Of a DNA stretch of 64,000 nt, positions 25,022 through 33,139 are shown piece by piece; position 1 is the stretch's first letter, and each line of letters begins with the position of its first letter. The notes beneath the pieces are model-generated. The model saw only the letters and a program-made list of their open reading frames with translations. It searched no databases and was not told where the DNA came from. A program made the translations under genes and the position numbers. This DNA comes from Gammaproteobacteria bacterium LSUCC0112. Lineage in GTDB: Bacteria; Pseudomonadota; Gammaproteobacteria; Pseudomonadales; Pseudohongiellaceae. The stretch covers positions 162,356 through 226,355 of the forward strand of contig SPIB01000001.1 of NCBI GenBank assembly GCA_004535785.1, given 5' to 3'.

Positions 25022-26101
25022 TCAAAGCCGTGAGCGACTGATCACCAGTTCACACATCTGTCGCAGACTATGAACCTTGTCAATCAGTCTGGCAAAGCGT
25101 TGGTCTTTGGTCAGTCCTTGTGCGTAACGGTAATAAATCTGCTGACCAATGCCCGCCAGGCGGAACAAGCCAAAACAAAAATAAAAATCAATGTTATCAA
25201 CGGCTATTCCGGTGCGTTCGCTGAAGCGAGCCACAATTTCCGCCCGCGTTGGTGCCCCCGGGGCATCACTGGGCATGGCACGATACTGTCGGAAAAATTC
25301 AGGATCATCTGCCTCTGCCCAATACCCCAGTGTACAACCCAGATCCATTAACGGGTCGCCTACCGTAGCCATTTCCCAGTCCAGCACGCCAATGACTTTC
25401 ATGGGGTCATCCAGAGACCAGATGACGTTATCCAGCTTGTAGTCATTGTGGATAATGCCAACCACACCACTTTCGGCCGGCATTTTGTCCCTTAACCATG
25501 CCATCACCGGTTCAAAATCCGGCGCGTCCTGAGTCTGCGCAGCCACATAACGTTTGCTCCAGCCATCCACCTGCCGCGTCACATAACCTTCAGGTTTACC
25601 AAAATCATTAAGGCCGGCTGCTTGCAGGTCAACCGAATGCAATTCGCCGAGCACGTCAAACAGCGCAAAAAACTGCTGTCGCACCTGCGCCGGGGACAAA
25701 TTCAGACCCTGCGGATATTCCCGACGAATCACCAGACCTTCGATATAAGACATCAGGTAAAAATCACAACCCAATACGGCCTGGTCGTCACAAAAATGCA
25801 CTGGCTTGGGCGCATACGGAAAAACTTTCTCAAGCGCAGTCAATATCCTGAATTCACGCCCCATGTCGTGGGCTGACTTGACCTTGCTGCCAAACGGGGG
25901 ACGGCGCAACACCCACTTCTGATCACCACTGTTTAACAAATAGGTCAGATTGGAATAACCGCCCGGAAACTGCTTCACCTGAAGATTATCGACCAGCGTA
26001 CCCAATACGGGTCGCAAATGTTCACGCAGCACATACAGATCCAGCTCTTCGCCTTCACGAACCGTTTGCGCCTGATCTACCAGTTGATCGAGTAGTGACA
26101 T
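25022..26101 (-). CDS. Phosphotransferase family protein (APH fold, ACAD10-like)
   Basis: The 359-residue cytoplasmic protein has the aminoglycoside-phosphotransferase fold: LRRPPFGSK (nucleotide-binding Lys region), IHNDYKLDNVIW (catalytic Asp, usual HxDxxxxN) and VLDWEMATVGDPLMDLG (metal-binding Asp). Proteins of this type are regularly encoded with acyl-CoA dehydrogenases and correspond to the kinase domain of ACAD10/ACAD11, which phosphorylates 4-hydroxyacyl-CoAs so that they can be rearranged for beta-oxidation. The neighbouring dehydrogenase pair and SDR support such a role. A good AAGGATTA site precedes the ATG. Confidence 0.9.
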   Translation of the reverse strand: MSLLDQLVDQAQTVREGEELDLYVLREHLRPVLGTLVDNLQVKQFPGGYSNLTYLLNSGDQKWVLRRPPFGSKVKSAHDMGREFRILTALEKVFPYAPKPVHFCDDQAVLGCDFYLMSYIEGLVIRREYPQGLNLSPAQVRQQFFALFDVLGELHSVDLQAAGLNDFGKPEGYVTRQVDGWSKRYVAAQTQDAPDFEPVMAWLRDKMPAESGVVGIIHNDYKLDNVIWSLDDPMKVIGVLDWEMATVGDPLMDLGCTLGYWAEADDPEFFRQYRAMPSDAPGAPTRAEIVARFSERTGIAVDNIDFYFCFGLFRLAGIGQQIYYRYAQGLTKDQRFARLIDKVHSLRQMCELVISRSRL

Positions 26102-26125
26102 GATTAATCCTTTATTTTTTGCAAC

Positions 26126-26830
26126 TTAACGAAACGTGATCAAATCCTTCAGATGAGGCGTTTCAAGATGAGGTAGCGCATTAAAACAGCCAAGTGACAC
26201 TTTCCCACGACCGTAAACCAGGCGTGTCACTGAACTGTTGTTTACCATCCAGTTGGTGGCAATCGCCTGATTATCTGGCAACTTCAAGGCACGCTGCAAT
26301 GCCAGTGCGATGACCCCACCAGAGGTTGAGATCAATACACGTGCGCCGCTGCTGTAAGTTTGCATCAAGTGATCCAGCGTGCCATGAACACGCGCCTGAA
26401 AGTCCCGCCATGACTCAAAATCCGCATCTTCCGGTGCGGCAACCAAGCTGCCATTGATCCAGTGTTGTGTGGCTGCCTCGAGTACCAACTGGAAGGTTTT
26501 CCGATCTTTGATGGGTAATCGCAGATCCGCCGGGAATCCCTCCTGCGTTGCATGATCGCGCACATAAATGCGCAATAAGGGCTCACCGTTGTATTCGTTG
26601 AGGCCATCATGAAGCTGAAGTTCAGGTTGTTTAACCAGCGGCAGCAGTGCGGACGCGGTTTGCTGTTGCCTGAGCAAGGTGCCACTGTAGACCACCTCAA
26701 ATTGCTCGCCCATGGATTGCCAGTGCTGCGCCAACAGTTGAGCCTGACGCTCGCCAAGCGGGCTGAGTTTGTCATAGGAATCCGCACCAAATGATGCTTG
26801 CCCATGCCTTACCAAAATCAATTCACTCAC
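26126..26830 (-). CDS. Histidine phosphatase family protein
   Basis: The 234-residue protein starts with GTG at 26830 behind GAGGG, giving MSELILVRHGQASFG. The RHG motif supplies the catalytic His; a second His is expected near STSGGVIAL but the usual GHG-type motif is replaced by STSGG, so the second catalytic His is not evident there. It is cytoplasmic. It lies 24 nt upstream of the APH-type gene on the same strand and behind a terminator that ends the dehydrogenase genes, so these two form their own unit. In ACAD10-like clusters a phosphatase is often found; the substrate is unknown. Confidence 0.85.
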   Translation of the reverse strand: MSELILVRHGQASFGADSYDKLSPLGERQAQLLAQHWQSMGEQFEVVYSGTLLRQQQTASALLPLVKQPELQLHDGLNEYNGEPLLRIYVRDHATQEGFPADLRLPIKDRKTFQLVLEAATQHWINGSLVAAPEDADFESWRDFQARVHGTLDHLMQTYSSGARVLISTSGGVIALALQRALKLPDNQAIATNWMVNNSSVTRLVYGRGKVSLGCFNALPHLETPHLKDLITFR

Positions 26831-26885
26831 GGGTGTCCCTCTATTTTCATGCTCAACAATCCAGTGTTGATTCCTGTTTGTGAAC

Positions 26886-26924
26886 GCAAAAAAACGGGCT
26901 GGACTGCAACAGCAGCCAGCCCTG
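26886..26924 (-). terminator. Rho-independent terminator behind the acyl-CoA dehydrogenase pair
   Basis: On the minus strand a GC-rich stem (GGGCTGG with CCAGCCC, extended by CTG/CAG, at 26896-26922) is followed by eight T residues. It lies 30 nt after the stop of the 377-residue acyl-CoA dehydrogenase and before the histidine phosphatase gene, so it splits the cluster into two transcripts. Confidence 0.88.
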
Positions 26925-26953
26925 TGTTTTATTCAATCAACCCCGGATCAACC

Positions 26954-28087
26954 TTACAGCGCAGCAAATCGGGCCAATTGATAATCTGTATTGCCAAACA
27001 AATTTTCAATGGTGGTAACGCGCTTGAAGTAGTGTCCTACATCCAGCTCATCAGTGACCGCGATACCACCGTGCAGTTGCACAGATTCCTGGCCAACCTT
27101 GCGCATGGCTCTGCCGACGCGTGCTTTGGCAGCCGCAACAGCTTTGGCTTTCTCGGCATCCGACGCGTCGGTATCTAATTTCATGGCAGCCATGATCACA
27201 ATGGAACGCGCCAGCTGACATTCAATAAACATCTCTGACATGCGGTGCTGCAATGCCTGGAACGTACCGATAGCGACACCAAACTGCTTGCGGGTTTTGG
27301 CATATTCAACGGTTTTCTTCAGCAAACAATCCATGGCACCAACGGCTTCGGCGCTGACAGCGAGCGCCGCACGGTCGATCACTGTCTCAAGGCCGGATAA
27401 CGCATCACCTTCTGCACCCAATAAATTCTGCGCAGGCACGACCACATTACTGAAATGGACTTCTGCGCCACGATGACCATCGACCGCGGTGTATGCCAGC
27501 ATTGATACTCCAGACGCTTTGGCATCAACGATAAATGCAGAAATACCTGAGCGGTCAAATTTGCCTCCGGAGGTTCTGGCCACCACCAGCAACTTATCCG
27601 CACAGGGCGCATTTAATACCAGCACTTTGCTGCCATTTAACACATAGGTCTCACCTTGCTTTTGAGCGCTTGTTCCCACGCTGGCAAGATTGTACCGACT
27701 GTCAGCTTCGGCATATGCCGTGGCCAACTGCAGGGAACCATCCATGACAGAGGACAGCAACGTCTCCTTTTGTTCAGCACTACCCAGCGCGCTGATCATT
27801 CCACCGCTGATCACGGCGGTGGCAAGAAAAGGCTCAATTACCATGCCTTTGCCAAACTCTTCCATTACCACCATCAGATCAACTGCAGAACCTCCAAACC
27901 CGCCATCTTCTTCTTTAAACGGCACGGTCAACCAACCCAATTCGGCAAACAACGCCCAGTACTCAGCACTGAAACCCTGTTCGCTTTTAATAATTTTGCG
28001 TCGTGTATCGAAGTCATATTGGCTGTAAACAAACTTCTGCACACTGTCCTGCAGCATCTGCTGCTCATCACTGTAAGAAAAATCCAC
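26954..28087 (-). CDS. Acyl-CoA dehydrogenase subunit without visible catalytic glutamate
   Basis: The 377-residue protein starts with GTG behind AGAGGTAAC. It has the acyl-CoA dehydrogenase fold (start DFSYSDEQQMLQDSV, C-terminal RKVGQESVQLHGGIAVTDE, quoted in part). The canonical C-terminal Glu position (YEGT in active enzymes) reads LFGNTDYQ, and the alternative Glu position used by isovaleryl- and long-chain enzymes (ER) reads IDRAAL. Both candidate bases are therefore missing. It follows the 399-residue dehydrogenase by 78 nt; in steroid and branched-chain degraders such adjacent genes form alpha2beta2 enzymes in which only one subunit is catalytic. I infer the same here. Confidence 0.9.
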   Translation of the reverse strand: MDFSYSDEQQMLQDSVQKFVYSQYDFDTRRKIIKSEQGFSAEYWALFAELGWLTVPFKEEDGGFGGSAVDLMVVMEEFGKGMVIEPFLATAVISGGMISALGSAEQKETLLSSVMDGSLQLATAYAEADSRYNLASVGTSAQKQGETYVLNGSKVLVLNAPCADKLLVVARTSGGKFDRSGISAFIVDAKASGVSMLAYTAVDGHRGAEVHFSNVVVPAQNLLGAEGDALSGLETVIDRAALAVSAEAVGAMDCLLKKTVEYAKTRKQFGVAIGTFQALQHRMSEMFIECQLARSIVIMAAMKLDTDASDAEKAKAVAAAKARVGRAMRKVGQESVQLHGGIAVTDELDVGHYFKRVTTIENLFGNTDYQLARFAAL

Positions 28088-28165
28088 GATGTTACCTCTA
28101 AGATATCCCGGTCTATTTAAGTTAACCCGTCAAGTCACTTGACGCGGTAGCTGGCCAGTGTGCGA

Positions 28166-29365
28166 TTACAGGCCTAATACAGCTTTACTGATAATGTTTT
28201 TCTGGATCTCGTTAGAACCGCCATAAATGGATTTTTTACGGTTGTTGAAATAAACGTTGGCGCTATTCGCCAGTGACCCTTGACCAACACGCTCGCCGTC
28301 AAAGCCTTCGGTGAATTGTGCAGGCACGTGCGGCAGACTGTGATACGCCGCCACTTCCATATACAACTCGTCGATAAACTGTGTTGCTTCAGTACCAACC
28401 ACTTTCAAAATGGACGACTCTGGACCAGGCGCTTTGCCAACACTGACCGCTGCCAGCGTACGTAATTCTGCAAATTCCAGTGCAAGCACCTGAATCTCGA
28501 CTTCGGCCAGTTTGCGGGCAAAAACCGGATTGTTCAGCAGGCTACCGCCAAATCCGTCAGGCGTTTTGGCCGCCAGATCGCGCAACTTGCGCAATTTCAG
28601 TTTGGAGTTAGGCACCTGGGCAATGTTGGTGCGCTCATGTGTCAACAACACCTTGGCATAGGTCCAACCCTGATTTTCTTCACCAATCAGGTTTTCAACA
28701 GGGACACGGACATTGTCAAAATGTACTTCGTTGACTTCCGGTTCATCGTCCAAGAGGTAAATTGGCGACACTTTGATGCCCGGTGTTTTCATATCGATGA
28801 GCAAAAAGCTGATGCCTTCCTGCTTTTTGGCAGTGCTGTCGGTGCGCACCAGACAGAAAATCCAGTCAGCGTATTGACCCAGTGTTGTCCAGGTCTTGGT
28901 GCCATTAACCACGTAATGGTCACCGTCACGCACGGCGGTGGTTTTCAGGGAAGCCAGGTCTGATCCGGCGTTAGGCTCTGAATAACCCTGACACCACCAG
29001 ACATTGCTTTCGAGGATATCCGGCAGGAAACGTTTTTTCTGCTCTTCGTTGCCATAGCTGTAAATCACAGGCGCAACCATCTTGACACCAAATGCTACTG
29101 GCTCCATGGCACCATACAGACCCATTTCCATGGCAAAAATGTATTTTTGTGTGGGTGTCCAGCCAGTACCACCGTATTCTTCCGGCCAGTTGGGCGCCAC
29201 CCAACCGCGCTTGTTCAAAATCTTTTGCCAACGCACAAAGTCGTCTTTTTCCAGACGAATGCCATTGTCGACTTTATGTTTGATATCCTGCGGAAACTCC
29301 GCCTTCAAGAAGTCCTGAACTTCTTTCTGAAACTTCAACTCTTCAGCAGTGAAATCAGCATTCAC
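28166..29365 (-). CDS. Acyl-CoA dehydrogenase, probable catalytic subunit of a heteromer
   Basis: The 399-residue flavoprotein starts at an ATG giving MNADFTAEELKFQ and has the FAD motif CQGYSEPNAGSDLASL and the C-terminal IYGGSNEIQKN block. In the last, Gly stands where MCAD-type enzymes have the catalytic Glu. A Glu is present in LLTHERTNIAQ (about residue 240), the position used by isovaleryl-CoA and long-chain acyl-CoA dehydrogenases. It is the first gene of the unit with the 377-residue partner, followed by a terminator. Large or branched acyl-CoA substrates are likely. The two genes are divergent from an SDR gene. Confidence 0.91.
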   Translation of the reverse strand: MNADFTAEELKFQKEVQDFLKAEFPQDIKHKVDNGIRLEKDDFVRWQKILNKRGWVAPNWPEEYGGTGWTPTQKYIFAMEMGLYGAMEPVAFGVKMVAPVIYSYGNEEQKKRFLPDILESNVWWCQGYSEPNAGSDLASLKTTAVRDGDHYVVNGTKTWTTLGQYADWIFCLVRTDSTAKKQEGISFLLIDMKTPGIKVSPIYLLDDEPEVNEVHFDNVRVPVENLIGEENQGWTYAKVLLTHERTNIAQVPNSKLKLRKLRDLAAKTPDGFGGSLLNNPVFARKLAEVEIQVLALEFAELRTLAAVSVGKAPGPESSILKVVGTEATQFIDELYMEVAAYHSLPHVPAQFTEGFDGERVGQGSLANSANVYFNNRKKSIYGGSNEIQKNIISKAVLGL

Positions 29366-29716
29366 AGAGACTCTCCCAGAATCAATTTTAAAATCAAATA
29401 GTTGTCAAATTTACCAGCATGTCAAAAAAGCGATACCGTCAGGCAAGACCATCACTGACTTACGTTCAGGCACGGCCGATGGATCTGCCCGTATCCGGGC
29501 GACCACCTTGTTGGGAGACCGACTTTACCACTTTTCCCATGCATTGAAAATGGAAAAGCCGAACAGTTGTTCTATGATTTTGATCGCGATAAAAAACCAT
29601 CCGGGCTGGCTTGCCTGGCACCTGCACCGTTATGATCCATCGGCACTGAATTTGCCAGAACAAAGTGACAATTTCCAAATCGATTCCGCTCCACTCATTT
29701 TTAAAAAGGACTGTGT
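29366..29716. other. Intergenic region between divergent acyl-CoA dehydrogenase and SDR genes
   Basis: These 351 bp separate two divergent transcripts and should contain both promoters. I see no open frame with family-like sequence, no RNA gene and no strong palindrome. An AAGGA ribosome-binding site for the SDR gene lies at the right edge. Confidence 0.6.
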
Positions 29717-30550
29717 ATGCTGTCATCGACACCGCTGGATACCTTTGCGCCCGGGCTGTTTAAAGGGAAAACCGCGCTCATCACCGGCGGGGGTCGCGGC
29801 ATAGGACAATCCGTGGCAGAAGCCTTTGCGAGATTGGGCGCGAATGTTGTGATCGCCAGCCGTCGTGAGGAAAATCTGCTGCCTGCCGCTGAAAAGATCC
29901 GCACTTATGGGGGCCAGTGTCTCGCAGTCCCCATGAACATTCGGGATACCAACGACGTTGAGCGGCTTGTTGGATCAACACGCGACACCTTTGGGCGAAT
30001 CGACTTTCTGATCAATAACGCTGGCGGGCAATTCCCGGCACGCCCTTCCGAGATCAGCGACAACGGTTGGCGTGCCGTTGTTGACCTCAATCTGAATGGC
30101 ACCTGGAACATGTGCAGCCGCGTATCACCGCTGATGGTTGAACAAGGCAGCGGCGCCATTGTGAACATTGTTCATGTGTATTCATTTAACCGTGGTGCAC
30201 CACCCTTCGTGCATTCGGGTGCTGCACGTGCAGGGGTGGTGAGCATGACGCAATCACTGTCTTATTATCTGGCCCGCCATGGCGTCACCATCAATGCGTT
30301 GGCACCGGGCACCATTGATACCCGCGGGGTGCATGAAGAAGAGTTTGCCTCCGCTGAATATGGTGATCTGGCAGAGAGCACGCTGCGCGACGTGCCAGCG
30401 CACCGCATGGGTACCGCCGAGGAGATGGCTGCCATTACCCTGTTCCTGTGTTCACCCGCCGCGCGCTACATCAATGGTGCCAGCATTGTTGCAGATGGCG
30501 CGCAGTTTATGGGCAACTGGGCACCGATGGTTGACCCCGAAAAGTATTAG
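29717..30550 (+). CDS. SDR family oxidoreductase, dienoyl/enoyl-CoA reductase type
   Basis: The 277-residue protein has the classical Rossmann start ITGGGRGIGQ, the NNAGG motif, and a C-terminal PGTIDTRG block. The usual Tyr-x3-Lys pair is not present: the region reads FVHSGAARAGVVSM. This matches 2,4-dienoyl-CoA reductases and peroxisomal trans-2-enoyl-CoA reductases, where catalysis differs from classical SDRs. A role in handling unsaturated acyl-CoA beside the divergent dehydrogenase pair is reasonable. An AAAAGGA site precedes the ATG. uppP follows 39 nt downstream but is probably unrelated. Confidence 0.9.
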   Translation: MLSSTPLDTFAPGLFKGKTALITGGGRGIGQSVAEAFARLGANVVIASRREENLLPAAEKIRTYGGQCLAVPMNIRDTNDVERLVGSTRDTFGRIDFLINNAGGQFPARPSEISDNGWRAVVDLNLNGTWNMCSRVSPLMVEQGSGAIVNIVHVYSFNRGAPPFVHSGAARAGVVSMTQSLSYYLARHGVTINALAPGTIDTRGVHEEEFASAEYGDLAESTLRDVPAHRMGTAEEMAAITLFLCSPAARYINGASIVADGAQFMGNWAPMVDPEKY

Positions 30551-30589
30551 TTGATAATGGCGCGGCGATCAAACCCGGGAGAATAATGA

Positions 30590-31399
30590 ATGGATTGGCT
30601 TCAGATCATTGTATTGGCAGTCGTGCAGGGCGTGACCGAGTTTTTGCCGGTGTCCAGTTCTGCCCACCTAATACTGGTGCCGGTGTTAACGCCCTGGGAT
30701 GATCAAGGGCTGGCGTTTGATGTGGCCTTGCATCTCGGCAGTTTGTCTGCCGTGCTGATGTTTTTCAGACGCGATATTCTTGCCATGACACAGAGCTGGA
30801 TGCGCTCATTGTTCACGCGTCAACTGGATGCGGACGCCAAACTGGCCTGGGCCGTCTTGTTCGGCACCATACCGGTGGGGTTGGCCGGCCTGGCATTTGA
30901 AAACACTATTGAGAACGTTCTGCGCTCCCCGCTCTATCTGGCGGCAGGCATGATTGTGTTTGGGCTTGCACTCGGGTGGGCTGACTGGAGACATCGTGGC
31001 AGCCGGACTGAACGTGAATTGAACTGGAAAGATGTGTTGCTGATCGGTATCGCGCAGGCCATTGCCTTGTTTCCGGGCACATCGCGCTCCGGCATTACCA
31101 TCACAGCGGCGTTGCTGCTTGGGCTTAGCCGTGATGCTGCTGCCCGTTTTTCGTTCCTGTTATCAATACCTGTCATTCTGATTGCCTGCGGCTCGCAGAG
31201 TATCGAATTGATCAACAGTGAAACGGCTGTCGATTGGACGGCCATGGCGGCAGGTGTCCTGATGTCTGGCATCAGTGCCTACTTATGCATTTTTTACTTT
31301 CTTGCATTTATTCAGCGAATTGGCATGCAGCCGTTTGTCATCTACCGACTGGCGCTGGGAATTTTGTTGATTGTTTTGTTCAAAGACACTGTTTTGTAA
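30590..31399 (+). CDS. uppP: Undecaprenyl-diphosphatase
   Basis: The 269-residue inner-membrane enzyme (BacA/UppP) has about eight helices and both signature blocks: VVQGVTEFLPVSSSAHLI near the N-terminus, with the catalytic Glu and Ser-rich loop, and FPGTSRSGITITAALLLG, with the essential Arg-Ser-Gly. It removes one phosphate from undecaprenyl diphosphate so that the carrier can be reused for peptidoglycan and other envelope polymers; high expression gives bacitracin tolerance. Two ATGs stand in tandem at 30587 and 30590 behind GGGAG. Confidence 0.95.
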   Translation: MDWLQIIVLAVVQGVTEFLPVSSSAHLILVPVLTPWDDQGLAFDVALHLGSLSAVLMFFRRDILAMTQSWMRSLFTRQLDADAKLAWAVLFGTIPVGLAGLAFENTIENVLRSPLYLAAGMIVFGLALGWADWRHRGSRTERELNWKDVLLIGIAQAIALFPGTSRSGITITAALLLGLSRDAAARFSFLLSIPVILIACGSQSIELINSETAVDWTAMAAGVLMSGISAYLCIFYFLAFIQRIGMQPFVIYRLALGILLIVLFKDTVL

Positions 31400-31446
31400 C
31401 AAAGTGATGAGATTCCGCAAGTCAGCGGGCTCCCCAAGAAAAATAA

Positions 31447-32844
31447 TCAGGTAAACCGCAATGACCTGACAGGTCGTACTCCGGCAACTGACACAAGCAG
31501 TGCAAACACAATCAGCACAGGCACAACAAATACAATCAATGATGTGGTGTCTTGCGCAGACAACCCGGTCAGCCCCATCAGGACGTAAACTACCGCTGCA
31601 ATGACATGCAAGACCATATACAACATGATGAACTGACTGCGCCCCCGACTGACTGCCGGTGCCTTGCCCATCAATAACCACCGTGAAGCCACCACAAGGC
31701 CCAGCAAATCGGTGGGCCAGAACAGCAACAGATTGATGTTTGCGTGTATGTCCAGATGCGCCGAGAACATCCAGCCAAGTACCATCATGCTGCCGTAGAC
31801 ACCACTGAACAGGCAGATTGCCAACGCAATCAACCCCAGCACACGATAACTTAATGCCGGCGCACGCAACGTGAAACCGGGCTGACTGGAAAACGAGGCA
31901 ATTGACGCCTTGCGCACACTGATGATTAACAGAATCAGCGGAATCAATAAAACAATCACGGCAAGATAGGGATTGGGGCCATCCGCGGGAGGTGTGAACT
32001 GGGCCAACATTTCGCCGTCCGCCAACAAACCCAGACTGTTCAGGTGCTGTCGCAGACTGGCGGGTAAAAACATTTGTTCCCACTGACTCATTTGTCGGTC
32101 AATACGACCGTTCATCAGCACATCAAGAGACAAAGCGATCAGAGGCAGGTTGGCATAATGTGATTGCACCTCGTCGCGGAAGGTATTCTGGACGCGCAAT
32201 TGACTACGCTCTGCCAGGGTGCCACTCAGTGCTTCGTCCAGATAATCGCGCACCCGCGTGGTGCAATTATCAAAAAAGTAATCGTAATCATAATTGATAT
32301 TCTCTGGCCGCAGGTTCCATGACAGCCGCTGATACAGTTGTCTTTTTTGCGGATTGGTAAGCACCAGCCGGTCCTGCCAAACGCTGCGGGCTTCTCCCTG
32401 ATAACGTGAAAGCTCCCAATGCGGTGGCGAGACCCCCAACTGATACTCCATGACACCGCGGGCAAAATTGGCGCCAAACCGCAGCAGTCCAACGCTAGTG
32501 TCAAACAGCCCCCAGTTAAACACAATATCGGTGCCGGCGTTTTCATCAACCATGCGTAGTGCCGTATGCCCGAAGTTATCCCAAAGATGATTGCCGACAT
32601 CAACAGTGATCAAATAGAACTGGACGCGATTCAAATCAGCAGGCACACGAATAGCAGCAGCATCATCGATTGGCGGTAATCCCTGAGGCGCTGACATCGC
32701 GGTCGAGCTCTCATCCTGGGCCAGCACGTGAGCAGGCATTGACACAACAAGCGCCAGCCACAGCAACCAGACCAGCGCAAGGCTGTAGCGCTGATGCGGC
32801 AAAGGCAGCACGTGTGACAAGCCCTTACAGGCTTCAAATTTCAT
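31447..32844 (-). CDS. DUF4105 (Lnb N-terminal-like) membrane protein
   Basis: The 465-residue protein starts at the ATG at 32844 (a TTG 15 bases earlier is in frame; neither has a strong ribosome-binding site). A signal segment (YSLALVWLLWLALVVSMPAHVLAQ, partial) precedes a periplasmic domain with YLITVDVGNHLWDNFGHTALRM and DNCTTRVRDYLDEAL; the conserved His and Cys resemble a papain-like/NlpC active site. The C-terminal third has about five helices. PF13387 is named after the lipoprotein acyltransferase Lnb of Gram-positives, but activity in Gram-negatives is unproven. It is convergent with uppP. Confidence 0.85.
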   Translation of the reverse strand: MKFEACKGLSHVLPLPHQRYSLALVWLLWLALVVSMPAHVLAQDESSTAMSAPQGLPPIDDAAAIRVPADLNRVQFYLITVDVGNHLWDNFGHTALRMVDENAGTDIVFNWGLFDTSVGLLRFGANFARGVMEYQLGVSPPHWELSRYQGEARSVWQDRLVLTNPQKRQLYQRLSWNLRPENINYDYDYFFDNCTTRVRDYLDEALSGTLAERSQLRVQNTFRDEVQSHYANLPLIALSLDVLMNGRIDRQMSQWEQMFLPASLRQHLNSLGLLADGEMLAQFTPPADGPNPYLAVIVLLIPLILLIISVRKASIASFSSQPGFTLRAPALSYRVLGLIALAICLFSGVYGSMMVLGWMFSAHLDIHANINLLLFWPTDLLGLVVASRWLLMGKAPAVSRGRSQFIMLYMVLHVIAAVVYVLMGLTGLSAQDTTSLIVFVVPVLIVFALLVSVAGVRPVRSLRFT

Positions 32845-33139
32845 AATGAAGGAAGTCAATGATCTGCGAAGCTTCTTGTAATGGATTATGCGCTGATGTT
32901 GTGATCTTGATTACTGTGCTGGTTTTCCAAATCTCTGTCACGGCCTGATTTTGAAGACAATCTTGTGACGGTTTGGTTCCTGAACGCTTCAGTTGCTTTC
33001 AAAAACAGCGCCATCATATCAAAGAAAGTACCCCGATCAAGCATTCAGTCATTGGTCAATCCTCAACCGCCTTGCCGACTTGGTATTCAATGCCTATGAT
33101 AACCGCCTTGTTCAGTTTATCCCCTTGGAGAAAAAAGCC

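Noticed and set aside
29349..29804. Open frame of about 150 codons crossing the acyl-CoA dehydrogenase/SDR gap
   Set aside because: It runs over the starts of two supported genes, has no recognisable sequence and no ribosome-binding site.
31283..32083. Long second minus-strand frame inside the DUF4105 gene
   Set aside because: It overlaps the DUF4105 gene in another frame and is Cys/Ser-rich low-quality sequence without motifs.
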